Below are positions 24,674 through 33,192 of a DNA stretch of 64,000 bases, piece after piece. The number at the start of each line of letters is the position of its first letter. Position 1 is the first letter of the stretch. The notes under the pieces are model-generated. The model ran no database searches, was not told the DNA's origin, and was given only the letters and a program-made list of their open reading frames with translations. Both the position numbers and the translations under genes were made by a program. The DNA is from JAAZPG01 sp012797375 (GTDB lineage Bacteria; Acidobacteriota; Aminicenantia; Aminicenantales; UBA4085), in contig CALMMC010000125.1 in the NCBI GenBank assembly GCA_937868205.1, positions 1 to 64,000 on the forward strand. The letters are read 5' to 3'.

Positions 24674-25450
24674 CTAGATTTTCGAAAGGATGAAGGCCGT
24701 CAGGAACCCGGACATCGTCATGAAAGCGGTGAGAAAGCCGCCGTTTTCATAGGCCTCGGGCATCATGCCGTCGGCGAGCATGGCCAGAATGGCCCCGGAA
24801 GCGAACGATTCGATGATGCCGAGGGCGTTGGGATCCAGATGGTGAAGAAACAGGAAGCTCAAAACGACGGCGGCGGCCACGCAGACCCCCACGATCGACC
24901 AGGACAGGGTGATCCGCCGCCCGGAGAAGCCCTCTTTCCGGAGATCGTCGATCGAGGAAAGGCTTTCCGGCAGGTTGGAGAGAAAGACCGCGGCCAGCAT
25001 CAGAAACCCGATTCCCTTCCTGTCGAGAAGGGCGACGCCCAGGGCGACCGATTCCGGAATGCCGTCGAGGAGAGAGCCGAGGATGATGGCTTTCCCGTTT
25101 GTCTCCCGCGCCGCCGGAACACGTAATTTAGGCCGGTGGCTTCTTCCCCCGAGGCGATGAATCAGCAGATCCCCGGCGATGAAGACCAGCCCGCCGGATA
25201 AAAACCCGATGATGATCGCGTCGAACCCGCCGTGCTTGAAGGCCTCCTCCATCAGCCCGAACGTCAAGGCGCAGATCAAGACGCCCGAGCCGAAGGCCAT
25301 GACGGCCGCGACCGCGCGCTGGCTGATTTTCAGGCTGGTCCCGATGAGGGATCCGAGGATCAAGGAAAAACCGGTAAGGGCGCCGAAGGCGACGACCGTT
25401 GCGAGGGTGAACACCGCCGCCAATATAGGGCCGCGGAACGGGGAAGTCAA
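24674..25450 (-). CDS. ZIP-family metal transporter
   Basis: The 258-residue protein has eight predicted spans and the two ZIP metal-site helices LDGIPESVALG and SNLPESLSS, in which the Pro-Glu pair and preceding Asp/Asn are typical ligands. It probably imports Zn2+ or related divalent cations. The start appears to be TTG (25448-25450) and no better in-frame ATG exists before the first span; the weak start is the least certain part. A His-poor cytoplasmic loop (HRLGGRSHRPKLRV) follows span 3. Confidence 0.85.
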   Translation of the reverse strand: MTSPFRGPILAAVFTLATVVAFGALTGFSLILGSLIGTSLKISQRAVAAVMAFGSGVLICALTFGLMEEAFKHGGFDAIIIGFLSGGLVFIAGDLLIHRLGGRSHRPKLRVPAARETNGKAIILGSLLDGIPESVALGVALLDRKGIGFLMLAAVFLSNLPESLSSIDDLRKEGFSGRRITLSWSIVGVCVAAAVVLSFLFLHHLDPNALGIIESFASGAILAMLADGMMPEAYENGGFLTAFMTMSGFLTAFILSKI

Positions 25451-25499
25451 ATAGGGAACGCTTCCCCTTCCCCGTAAAGGGGAGAGGCGCCCCCGAATA

Positions 25500-26588
25500 T
25501 TAAATCGAGTATTTAAAGAGCTTCATCCCGTCCAGCGGCGGAACGACGCCCTTGTAAATGTTCCAGTAGTATGCCTTGGCCTCGGCCAGCTTGGCGTAGA
25601 GGGCGTGCCTTTCGTCGGGCGCGTGGGTCGCGACGATTTTTTGATCGCCGTCGACCAGGAGGAGCTTGGCGCAGCGGTTGAGGATGCCGGCCGTTCCGAT
25701 GCTGGCCACGGTCGCCAATTCCTTCGCCCGGACCCGGCGGAGAAGCTCGCCGTACGACAGATGCCTCTCCTCGACCTTGACGCCCAGGTGGGTCAGGATC
25801 TTGCAGATTCCCTGGATGGTGACGGAGGGAAGAATCAGCGGGCTTTCCGGGATCTTGACGACCGTGCCGTCGGTGAAGGCGAACAGGCAGCAGGACGAAT
25901 CCCACTCGGTGATGTGCCGTTCCTCGACGGGCCGGTGCGTCTGGTCGTCCAGGAAAAGAGCCGCGGCGGCCGACGGGTCGATCGTCTTGGCGGCCTCGAC
26001 GGCCTTGACCGACATGACGTAGTTGACACCCAGCTTGAGGCAGCCGGTGCCGTTCAGTCCGACGGCCCGGACCAAGTGCGGGATCACGACGCCGGTGAAC
26101 GGCTCGCCCAGATACTGGTCGTAGCGGGAAGCCAGGGCCCGGATGGCCGGCTGGTTGGGGAACGTGACGCCGATGGACTGCTCCTCGTCGACCGTGAACG
26201 GCCGGAGGTAGCCCTGGGCGCCCATCGCGGCCATTTCCTCGAAAAGCCCGCGCATCGCCGGCTCGCGGAAGAAGCGGTCGGCCAGGATATCCTCCAGCTC
26301 GTCGGCCGTGGGAACGAGCGGAGCGGAGTCCTTGCCGATGTTGAAGAGCATCGAGCGGCGGAACCGCTCGAGGTTCTTGTCCCAATTCAGGAATACGACT
26401 TCCAATCCCCCGGAGGCGTTCTTGCGGCAGAAAAAGCGGATGCCCTCGAAAGCCAGGAAGATCGCGTAGTTGGTCGAGCGGGAGCAGGCGGCGATTTTCG
26501 CGTCGCTCTCGAGCAGCTCATAGGATTTATCGGCCAAGCCGTAACGCATCTGCTTGGACGACCATTTGAGACCTTCGAATTTGGCCAT
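25500..26588 (-). CDS. Branched-chain aminotransferase-like PLP enzyme (fold type IV)
   Basis: The 362-residue protein aligns by pattern with BCATs. LRPF near residue 140 precedes CLKLGVNYVMSVKA, where Lys185 (LKLGVNY) matches the PLP-binding lysine of the KAGGNY motif. It continues with ALFLDDQTHRPVEE and a PLP-phosphate-type LPSVTIQGI region. The usual EVGTMN/EGAGEN block is replaced by HITEWDSSCCLFAF, so substrate preference may differ from leucine/valine/isoleucine. AAGGAG precedes the ATG by seven bases. It is divergent from ruvA and appears monocistronic. Confidence 0.8.
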   Translation of the reverse strand: MAKFEGLKWSSKQMRYGLADKSYELLESDAKIAACSRSTNYAIFLAFEGIRFFCRKNASGGLEVVFLNWDKNLERFRRSMLFNIGKDSAPLVPTADELEDILADRFFREPAMRGLFEEMAAMGAQGYLRPFTVDEEQSIGVTFPNQPAIRALASRYDQYLGEPFTGVVIPHLVRAVGLNGTGCLKLGVNYVMSVKAVEAAKTIDPSAAAALFLDDQTHRPVEERHITEWDSSCCLFAFTDGTVVKIPESPLILPSVTIQGICKILTHLGVKVEERHLSYGELLRRVRAKELATVASIGTAGILNRCAKLLLVDGDQKIVATHAPDERHALYAKLAEAKAYYWNIYKGVVPPLDGMKLFKYSI

Positions 26589-26676
26589 GTCGACTCTCCT
26601 TGGCGCCGGGACCGGGACACCGACGGCGTCCTCAGATCCGGGAAGCGCGATGGTTTTTCGCTAAAAGAAGAGTATT

Positions 26677-26704
26677 TGGTAACACATCGAACGGCCCCTG
26701 TCAA
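26677..26704 (-). promoter_or_regulatory. Possible promoter of the aminotransferase gene
   Basis: On the minus strand a perfect TTGACA (26699-26704) is followed after 16 bases by TTACCA (26677-26682) with a TGTG extension just upstream. The rest of the 355-bp divergent gap to ruvA is GC-rich with short inverted segments and shows no gene. Confidence 0.45.
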
Positions 26705-26905
26705 ACCGGCCGGGACGATCTCCGGCTCCCCTCCCCGGCCTCTTCCGGCCTATCCTTTTGGGCCTTCCTTCCGGGAACAGGCCGCGGCCCGTCAAAGGCG
26801 GGACGCCGGCGTCCGGGGGGACGCGGCCCCTCAAAAAAGGGGGGCGCCCCCTCAAGCTCCAAGCCGCCGGAGAGAGCGAGGGAGGCGCCTCCGCTTTCCT
26901 CTTTT

Positions 26906-26934
26906 TTGATTTCATCCGCCATTTAGACTAAAAT
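26906..26934 (+). promoter_or_regulatory. Promoter of ruvA, very close to the start codon
   Basis: TTGATT (26906-26911), a 17-bp spacer and TAAAAT (26929-26934) lie nine bases before the ruvA ATG. Transcription would begin at or within a few bases of the start codon. Confidence 0.6.
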
Positions 26935-26943
26935 TCGGAACGC

Positions 26944-27528
26944 ATGATCGCTTACCTGAAAGGCGTCATCCGCCAAAAGTCCCCGTCTCAAATCGTCGTC
27001 GATTGCGGGGGCGTCGGATACGCCGCGGCCATCCCCCTGTCCACCTTTTTCAAGATGGGGGAAGAGGGCGAACCCGTCGAGCTGTTCATCCACACCCACC
27101 TCACGGACAGCGCCTTGTCGCTTTTCGGCTTCCGGACGCGGGAGGAGAAAGAGCTCTTTCTCAAACTCATCTCCATCTCCGGCATCGGGCCGAAGCTGGC
27201 CATCGCCGTCCTTTCGGGGATGGACACGGAAACCCTGGCCGAGGCCGTGCGGGCCAGCGACGTCGCCCGGATCGCGATGGTCCCGGGAATCGGCAAGAAA
27301 ACGGCCCTCCGGATCGCCATGGAGCTGGCCGACAAGATCGAAAGCAAGGAAAAAGTCCTCAAGGCGCGCGCCCCAAAGGAAACCGAGGATCTTGTCTCGG
27401 CCCTGCTCAACATGGGCTTCCGGCGCAAGGAAATCGAGCCGGTCGTCGAGAATGTCGTCAAGTCGGGCAAGAACGGCGATTTCGAACATCGTCTTCGGGC
27501 CTGCCTGAAGGCGCTTTCCAAGGTCTGA
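26944..27528 (+). CDS. ruvA: Holliday junction branch migration protein RuvA
   Basis: RuvA binds four-way DNA junctions and positions the RuvB helicase. The 194-residue protein has the N-terminal OB fold (MIAYLKGVI...[11 protein letters not shown]), paired helix-hairpin-helix motifs ([14 protein letters not shown] and [16 protein letters not shown]), and a C-terminal domain ([21 protein letters not shown]) that contacts RuvB. Length and order match the family. There is no clear Shine-Dalgarno and the -10 box is nine bases from the ATG, suggesting a near-leaderless mRNA. ruvB follows by one base; no ruvC is in the window. Confidence 0.97.
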   Translation: MIAYLKGVIRQKSPSQIVVDCGGVGYAAAIPLSTFFKMGEEGEPVELFIHTHLTDSALSLFGFRTREEKELFLKLISISGIGPKLAIAVLSGMDTETLAEAVRASDVARIAMVPGIGKKTALRIAMELADKIESKEKVLKARAPKETEDLVSALLNMGFRRKEIEPVVENVVKSGKNGDFEHRLRACLKALSKV

Positions 27529-27529
27529 T

Positions 27530-28597
27530 ATGCCGCCTCTCGCCCCCTCCGCCGTCCTCAACCCCGTCCGGACCAAGGAAGACCTCCTGTTCGAGGACTC
27601 CCTCCGGCCCCGGAGCTTCGACGAGTTCATCGGCCAAGACAACATCAAGGCCAACCTCAAAATCTATATCCAGGCGGCCAAGAAGCGAGGCGAACACCTC
27701 GACCACGTTCTGCTGTACGGACCGCCGGGATTGGGCAAGACGAGCCTCGCCTACCTGCTGTCGCGGGAGCTGGGCGTCGGGTTGAAGCCGACGGCCGGTC
27801 CGGTGATCGAGCGGGCCGGGGACCTCTCGGCCATCCTCTCCAACATGCAGAGCAAGGAAGTTCTGTTCATCGACGAGATCCACCGCCTCCACCCCAGCGT
27901 GGAGGAGATCCTCTACTCGGCCATGGAGGATTTCAGCCTGGACATCGTCATCGGCCAGGGCCCGGCGGCCCGAAGCCATAAGCTCATGCTCAAGAAGTTC
28001 ACCCTGGTCGGGGCGACGACCCGGGCCGGCAAGATCACCGCGCCGCTCCGCGGCCGGTTCGGGATCATCCACCGGCTCGATTATTACAAGGACGCCGATA
28101 TCAAAAAGATCATCCTGCGGGCGGCGGATCTGCTTAAAGTCAAGATCGACGACACGGGCGCCGAACAAATCGCCAAGCGGGCCCGGGGAACGCCGCGCGT
28201 GGCCAACCGGCTGCTCCGGCGGGTTCGGGACCACGTCGACGTCAAGGGCAAGGGCATGATCACGGCGGCCGCGGCCGATGACGCCCTCGACCTGATGGAG
28301 GTCGACTCGCTCGGATTAGACGACGTCGACCGGAAGATCCTCACGACGATCATCGAGAACTTCGGCGGCGGCCCGGTCGGAATCTCGACGATCGCCGCGG
28401 CCATCGACGAGGAAAAAGACACCATCGAGTCCATCTACGAGCCCTTTCTGATGCGCATCGGATTCCTGGAGCGGACGATCCGCGGACGAAAACTGACCCG
28501 GAAGGCCTACGACCATTTCGGACTCCCCCACCCCGGGCGCGGCCGGGCGGCGGGCGCGGCCGGAGGGACGGCCCAGAAAAAGCTGTTCCGCGACTGA
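27530..28597 (+). CDS. ruvB: Holliday junction branch migration helicase RuvB
   Basis: The 355-residue AAA+ ATPase has Walker A GPPGLGKT at residues 64-71, Walker [10 protein letters not shown], sensor-1 VGATTRAG, the arginine-finger region PLRGRFG and a C-terminal winged helix ([27 protein letters not shown]). It drives branch migration with RuvA during recombination and fork repair. A slightly extended [11 protein letters not shown] linker precedes the end. It starts one base after the ruvA stop, forming a ruvAB-queA operon. Confidence 0.97.
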   Translation: MPPLAPSAVLNPVRTKEDLLFEDSLRPRSFDEFIGQDNIKANLKIYIQAAKKRGEHLDHVLLYGPPGLGKTSLAYLLSRELGVGLKPTAGPVIERAGDLSAILSNMQSKEVLFIDEIHRLHPSVEEILYSAMEDFSLDIVIGQGPAARSHKLMLKKFTLVGATTRAGKITAPLRGRFGIIHRLDYYKDADIKKIILRAADLLKVKIDDTGAEQIAKRARGTPRVANRLLRRVRDHVDVKGKGMITAAAADDALDLMEVDSLGLDDVDRKILTTIIENFGGGPVGISTIAAAIDEEKDTIESIYEPFLMRIGFLERTIRGRKLTRKAYDHFGLPHPGRGRAAGAAGGTAQKKLFRD

Positions 28598-28631
28598 AGG
28601 ACGCCGGCTTCCGGGACGCGCGCTTAAATCC

Positions 28632-29762
28632 ATGCTGGTCAAAGAATACGATTTCCCCCTGCCCCCCGAGCTCATCGCCCAGAAGCCGCTGGCCCGCCGC
28701 GACGATTCGCGGATGATGGTCGTCCGGCGGAAGGAAGGGACGTTCGCCCACGCGGCCTTCCGCGATTTCCCGGATTATTTCGCGGCCGGAGACCTGCTGG
28801 TCATCAATGACACCAAGGTCATCCCGGCGAAAATCTGGGGCCGGCGGGGAGGTTCGCTCATCGAGTTCCTGCTGTTCAAGCAGCGCGAGCCGGGGACCTG
28901 GGAGGTTTTATGCCGGCCGGCCCGGAAAATCAGGCCGGGCGATCGGGTTGATTTCCCGGGCGGGCTGTCGGCCGAGGTGATCGAAACGGGCGATGAGGGG
29001 CGCCGGGTGCTTAAATTCGCCGTGCCGGACGTCCTCGGGCGCCTGCGGGACATCGGATTCGCCCCCCTTCCGCCTTACATCAAGAGGCCGAAAAACGACG
29101 ACGGGGGAAGGGCGGAGGATTTGAGCCGCTACCAGACGACGTATGCCGAGAACGAGGGGGCGATCGCCGCCCCGACGGCCGGGCTGCATTTCACGCCGGA
29201 CACGATGGAGCGGCTGAAAGCGCGGGGCGTCGAGGCGGCCCGGGTGACGCTGCAGGTCGGGCTGGCCACGTTCCAGCCGCTGCGGGTCGAGAGGGTCGAG
29301 GACCACCGGATGCTGGAGGAGATCTACACCGACCCGGAGGAGGCGGTCGCGGCCGTCGAGCGGGCGAAAGCCGGGGGCCGGCCGGTTACGGCCGTTGGGA
29401 CGACCGTCGTCCGGACGCTGGAAAGCGCGGCCAGGGCGGGGGAAGCGGGGATGACGGGGGACGCGGCGCCGGCGGCGAGGGAGGCCGGGCCGGCGGCGGA
29501 AGCGGGAGAACCGGGCGGGAGGAATCCCGCGGCCGAAATATTGATCGCGCCGGGGACGCGAGGGACGTCCCTTTTCATCTATCCCGGCTTCGAGTTCAAG
29601 GTCGTCGACCGGCTTCTGACGAACTTTCACCTGCCGCAGTCGACCTTGCTGATGCTGATCTCGGCCTTCGCCGGCCGCGAGCTGATCAAGGCGGCCTACG
29701 AGGAAGCCGTCCGGAAAAAGTACCGCTTCTTCTCTTACGGCGATTGCATGCTCATCCTTTAA
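28632..29762 (+). CDS. queA: S-adenosylmethionine:tRNA ribosyltransferase-isomerase QueA
   Basis: QueA transfers the ribosyl group of SAM to 7-aminomethyl-7-deazaguanine in tRNA to form epoxyqueuosine. Recognisable blocks are YDFPLPPELIAQKPL at the start, LLVINDTKVIPAKIWG, YQTTYAENEGAIAAPTAGLHF and TNFHLPQSTLLMLISAFAG near the end. The protein is 376 residues, longer than usual. The excess is an Ala/Gly/Glu-rich insertion at about residues 267-299 (around GMTGDAAPAAREAGPAAEAG), between VRTLESA and EILIAPG. The family-1 repeat begins at its TAA. Confidence 0.95.
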   Translation: MLVKEYDFPLPPELIAQKPLARRDDSRMMVVRRKEGTFAHAAFRDFPDYFAAGDLLVINDTKVIPAKIWGRRGGSLIEFLLFKQREPGTWEVLCRPARKIRPGDRVDFPGGLSAEVIETGDEGRRVLKFAVPDVLGRLRDIGFAPLPPYIKRPKNDDGGRAEDLSRYQTTYAENEGAIAAPTAGLHFTPDTMERLKARGVEAARVTLQVGLATFQPLRVERVEDHRMLEEIYTDPEEAVAAVERAKAGGRPVTAVGTTVVRTLESAARAGEAGMTGDAAPAAREAGPAAEAGEPGGRNPAAEILIAPGTRGTSLFIYPGFEFKVVDRLLTNFHLPQSTLLMLISAFAGRELIKAAYEEAVRKKYRFFSYGDCMLIL

Positions 29763-29838
29763 ATCTGAACCTGGTTAACCATTTCCTAATTTCCGTTTCC
29801 ATGGAAATAAGGAAAAGGTTGAACAGGCACTGATTTTA
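29760..29838. repeat. Interspersed repeat family 1, cluster 8
   Basis: An inverted pair starts at the queA stop codon: GAACCTGGTTAACCATTTCC on the left, and a diverged GGAAAAGGTTGAACAGG on the right, around a TTCCATGGAA centre. The bases from here to 29975 show no further feature. Confidence 0.85.
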
Positions 29839-29975
29839 AACGGACGCCGATTTCAAAAGCCCGGATAGATCCCCGATCCCTCATCCCTGGGAAAAGCAGA
29901 AAATCCGAAAACCGGCTTTTCGCTGAGCTTCAAGGCGAAATCATCAGGGGAAAGAACAACGCGTCCCCCGATTGA

Positions 29976-31355
29976 TCAGCCGGTGACGATGCCCAAGGGA
30001 GGATTGATCTTCCACTTGCCCCGGGTGAAATCCGGGATCTCGAACGGACGGCTGCCGGCCGCCACGCTCCCGCAGCTGGCTCCGACGACCGCGCTCCAGG
30101 CGGCCGCGTCGTAGACGTCCTGGTCGAGAGGCTCGCCCTTGAGGAGGGACTGGATCAGGCGGTAATCCTCGATGTAATCCATGCCGCCGTGGCCTCGTCC
30201 TTCCCCCTTGGCCGCGATCGCCTTCCAGAGAGGATGTTCGTACTCGGCCGCGAACTTCTCGAAGTCGTCCCACGCATGGGATTCCGCGGCCAGCCCCTCG
30301 ACATAGACGCGATCGGGCCATTTCTGGGCGACGCCTTTCGTCCCCTGAACGAGATTGATCCGGGTGTAGGGCCGGGGGAGGTTGGTATCGTGGATGAGGA
30401 TGATCGTCTTGCCGAGCTTGGTCCGGATGAGAGTGGAGTTGACATCGCCGAGGGCGTATTTTTCGGCGGCTTGGGGCGAGGACGGCCCGAAATTCGCGGC
30501 GGCGTACTCGTGGAGCCCGCGGGCCGGAGAGCTCATCGAGACGATGAAGTCGAGGGCGTCGCCGCGGTTGACGTTGAGGCACTGGGCGACCGGCCCGAGG
30601 CCGTGGGTCGGGTAGAGATTGCCGTTGAGCTTCCGGGACCAGGCCCGCCGCCAGAGCCCCTCCCCCTCGCTGGAGAACTTGACCTCGCGGAGGTCGTGGA
30701 GGTAGCCCGCCTCGGCATGGAGGATTTCGCCGAGGACGCCGCGACGGACGAGGTTGAGGGTCATGAGCTCGATCCGGTCGTAACAGCAATTCTCCATCAT
30801 CTGGCAATGCCGTCCCGTTTTTTCCGCCGTCTCGACCAGGGCCCAGCAGTCGTCCAAGGTCATGGCCGCCGGAACCTCGGTCGCGGCATGCTTGCCGTTC
30901 CTCATGGCCGAAAGGCAGACCGGGACGTGCCACTCCCAGGGCGTGGCCGTGAAAACCAGGTCGAGATCTTCCGTCTCGCACATCCTCTCGAAGTCATGGT
31001 CGCCCCGCGTATAAGCCGAGGGGAGGGGCTGGCCGGCTTCGACGACCCATTTCCGGGCCCGCTCGACTTTGGCCGGAACGATGTCGCAGAGAGCCTTGAT
31101 TTGAACGCCGTCGATGTTGAGGAGATTCTGAACGTGGGCCGAGCCCATGCCCCCCACGCCGACGAAGCCGATGCGGACGCGGGGAAGCGGAGCGGCGGCG
31201 AAAGCGGTCCGGCCTTCGCCCGGAACCCGGCGCTGATCGCCGAGAAGAGGCTTGAAACCGGCCAAGACAGCGCTCACGCCGGCGGCCCCGGCGGCGGCGG
31301 CTTTCAGAAAATCACGGCGGTTTTGAACGCCGGAGCCGGCGGAATCGTCTTTCAT
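29976..31355 (-). CDS. Tat-exported Gfo/Idh/MocA-family protein, GH109-like
   Basis: The 459-residue protein begins with a twin-arginine signal (NRRDFLKAAAAGAAGVSAVL), then a Rossmann NAD-binding motif VGVGGMGSAHV at about residues 64-74. TATPWEWHVP, the EVPAAMT segment in place of the usual EKP, a His-containing YLYPTHGLGP-type region and a late GHGGMDY motif follow. The EVPA and GHGGMDY features match GH109 hydrolases, which use NAD+ to cleave alpha-N-acetylgalactosaminides. Periplasmic sugar hydrolysis or oxidation is therefore likely, but substrate is inferred. AAGGAGG precedes the ATG by five bases. Confidence 0.8.
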   Translation of the reverse strand: MKDDSAGSGVQNRRDFLKAAAAGAAGVSAVLAGFKPLLGDQRRVPGEGRTAFAAAPLPRVRIGFVGVGGMGSAHVQNLLNIDGVQIKALCDIVPAKVERARKWVVEAGQPLPSAYTRGDHDFERMCETEDLDLVFTATPWEWHVPVCLSAMRNGKHAATEVPAAMTLDDCWALVETAEKTGRHCQMMENCCYDRIELMTLNLVRRGVLGEILHAEAGYLHDLREVKFSSEGEGLWRRAWSRKLNGNLYPTHGLGPVAQCLNVNRGDALDFIVSMSSPARGLHEYAAANFGPSSPQAAEKYALGDVNSTLIRTKLGKTIILIHDTNLPRPYTRINLVQGTKGVAQKWPDRVYVEGLAAESHAWDDFEKFAAEYEHPLWKAIAAKGEGRGHGGMDYIEDYRLIQSLLKGEPLDQDVYDAAAWSAVVGASCGSVAAGSRPFEIPDFTRGKWKINPPLGIVTG

Positions 31356-31595
31356 GTCATCCTCCTTGCCGGTATCCGCCCCGCGGACGGGCGGGAATGA
31401 TTATATCCAAATCGGAGACACATTGCTTATTCCCCAAATGATCACGGTTTACGGCCGGTCAAAACACAAAATCGAAAAAGCGAGGAATGAAGCTAAAATG
31501 AGGCGAATATGCATGGCCCCACCTGTCTAATTGTTTCATATTAATATAAATACATATTATTGGATTATGCCTTCAAAAATCCGGGTCGATTCTTC

Positions 31596-31624
31596 TTGAC
31601 AAGCCTCTCTTTTCTTCCTATGTT
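31596..31624 (+). promoter_or_regulatory. Promoter of the zinc metallopeptidase gene
   Basis: TTGACA (31596-31601), a 17-bp spacer and TATGTT (31619-31624) lie about 58 bases before the ATG. The remainder of the 327-bp divergent gap (31356-31682) includes an A/T-rich stretch near 31525-31565 and no gene. Confidence 0.7.
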
Positions 31625-31682
31625 GTCGACTTAAGGGAGGCCCGGCGGTCTCCCGTCCCGTCAGGGAGGAAATCCCCCGATC

Positions 31683-32717
31683 ATGAGCGCCTCGAATGTC
31701 AAGAGTCTCGTCCAAAGCTGGGAGACCGTGCGCTTTGAGTTGCTGAACCGCAGGATTTCCGACCTCAACCTGAAGATCGAGGGATCCCCGGCCGAGCGTT
31801 TCGTCCAACGGCTGCGCCGCGAGCTCGAGACCAAGAAATTCATCTTCAAACCGTCCTTCTACCTGACCGACGCCTGGGGCTGCCCCGACCGGACACCGGT
31901 CATCGGCGTCCCCTTCTACTTGGCCGATGAGCGGCTGACCCGCCTCGAGGAGGAGCAAAACGGCGAAATGGAGGATCCCAAGACGATCATGATGCTCTTC
32001 CGCCACGAGGCCGGGCATGCGATCAACTACGCGTTCAAGCTTTGGGAGCGGTCGTCCTGGAAGGAGATCTTCGGTTCTTTCACCAAACCCTATCGGGACA
32101 TCTTCCGGCCGGACCGCTTCAGCCGGCAATTCGTCCGCCATATCGACGCCCATCCCTACGGCCGGACCTACGCCCAAAAACATCCCGACGAGGATTTCGC
32201 CGAAACCTTCGCCGTCTGGCTCGCCCCGCGGAGCGACTGGCGGAACCGTTATAAACACTGGCCCGTTCTGCGCAAGCTCAAGTACGTCGACCGCTTGATG
32301 AGGGAGATCCGCAGGCAGAAGCCGCGCAACATCCGCCGCAAGGTCGTCCTGCCGGTCGAAAAGATGAACCTGACCCTGGCCGATTTCTACGGCAAGAAGG
32401 CCGATGTCTTCCGCCGATCCGCCAGGGGGTATGTCGACGACCGGCTCCGGCAGGTCTTCCCCCCTTCGCGGGCCGAAGTCCTCCTCCCGGCCGTGGACCT
32501 GTTCCGCCGGCGCCGGGCGGAGCTTTTGGACAGCATCGTCCGCTGGTCGAGCCTCGACGAAAAAGAAGCCGACGCCATCCTTCGCAAGCTCGAAAGCCGG
32601 ACAAAGACCCTCGACCTCCGCTATCCTCCGGGTAAGAAACGATCGCGAGAGATGGAGATCGCCGCCCTGGCCGTGGCCCTGGCCATGGACTACGCCTATA
32701 CCGGCCGCCTCGCCTGA
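31683..32717 (+). CDS. Putative zinc metallopeptidase (HExxH; Peptidase_Mx-like)
   Basis: The 344-residue protein contains FRHEAGHAINYAF near residue 106, an HExxH zinc site, and HPDEDFAETFAVWL about 65 residues later. The Glu/Asp-rich EDFAE block there supplies the third ligand in the Peptidase_Mx group. No signal peptide is visible, so it is probably cytoplasmic. The C-terminal half is basic and helical. It is convergent with an ATP-grasp ligase gene; I have the impression that such a pair recurs in other genomes but cannot verify it here. Substrate unknown. Confidence 0.7.
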   Translation: MSASNVKSLVQSWETVRFELLNRRISDLNLKIEGSPAERFVQRLRRELETKKFIFKPSFYLTDAWGCPDRTPVIGVPFYLADERLTRLEEEQNGEMEDPKTIMMLFRHEAGHAINYAFKLWERSSWKEIFGSFTKPYRDIFRPDRFSRQFVRHIDAHPYGRTYAQKHPDEDFAETFAVWLAPRSDWRNRYKHWPVLRKLKYVDRLMREIRRQKPRNIRRKVVLPVEKMNLTLADFYGKKADVFRRSARGYVDDRLRQVFPPSRAEVLLPAVDLFRRRRAELLDSIVRWSSLDEKEADAILRKLESRTKTLDLRYPPGKKRSREMEIAALAVALAMDYAYTGRLA

Positions 32718-33090
32718 TCTGATCGGCCGCGATTCCATCCGGGATCGTCGGTTTCCCCTATCCGCGACCTCCCGGCCCCGCTCCATGTCGATCCGCGGGT
32801 AAAAATAGGACGGCGATCGGCATGGAAAGCGCATCGCCTGAGGACGGAACGGATGGCCTTTTGTTTCCGCGAACAGCGGAGAGAGCGCCGGATGATCGCC
32901 AAGGAGGCATCACTGAGCGGACATTAAGGCAAGGCCGGGGAACGGGAAAAGCAATCCTGGCGATCGCCAAGGAGCCGGGCCCGCATCGGGCGTTGGAAAA
33001 GCCGCCTCTTCCGCCGCGGAACCGGGGGGAAGGCGCCGTTGGAAAAGCCGCCGCCGACTCAAGCGCCGCTTTTCCCAGCCTTAACAAATC
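32718..33090. other. Intergenic region with short direct repeats
   Basis: About 370 bases between convergent genes hold two small direct repeats: CGATCGCCAAGGAG twice (near 32896 and 32960) and CGTTGGAAAAGCCGCC twice (near 32990 and 33040). An open frame at 32822-33103 lacks a ribosome-binding site and resembles no protein. The stretch may be decayed sequence. Confidence 0.5.
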
Positions 33091-33180
33091 GGGAAATGGA
33101 TAAACAGGTACCGATATGAATCGGGAAATGGATAAACAGGTACCGATATGAATCGGGAAATGGTTGACCAGGTACCGATT
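33091..33180. repeat. Interspersed repeat family 1, cluster 9 (three direct copies, 32-bp period)
   Basis: Three copies in one direction start at 33091, 33123 and 33155. The first two are identical 32-mers (GGGAAATGGATAAACAGG plus TACCGATATGAATC). The third differs in the middle (GGTTGACCAGG). The array ends 12 bases before the TAA of the ATP-grasp gene. Confidence 0.95.
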
Positions 33181-33192
33181 GGCGGGCCGGAT

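Noticed and set aside
32822..33103. 93-codon frame between metallopeptidase and ATP-grasp genes
   Set aside because: No ribosome-binding site, no recognisable protein, and it runs into the tandem repeats.
33091..33180. Possible CRISPR array (32-bp period)
   Set aside because: The whole period is repeated, with no unique spacers. Single arms of the same sequence occur across the window, and no cas genes are present.
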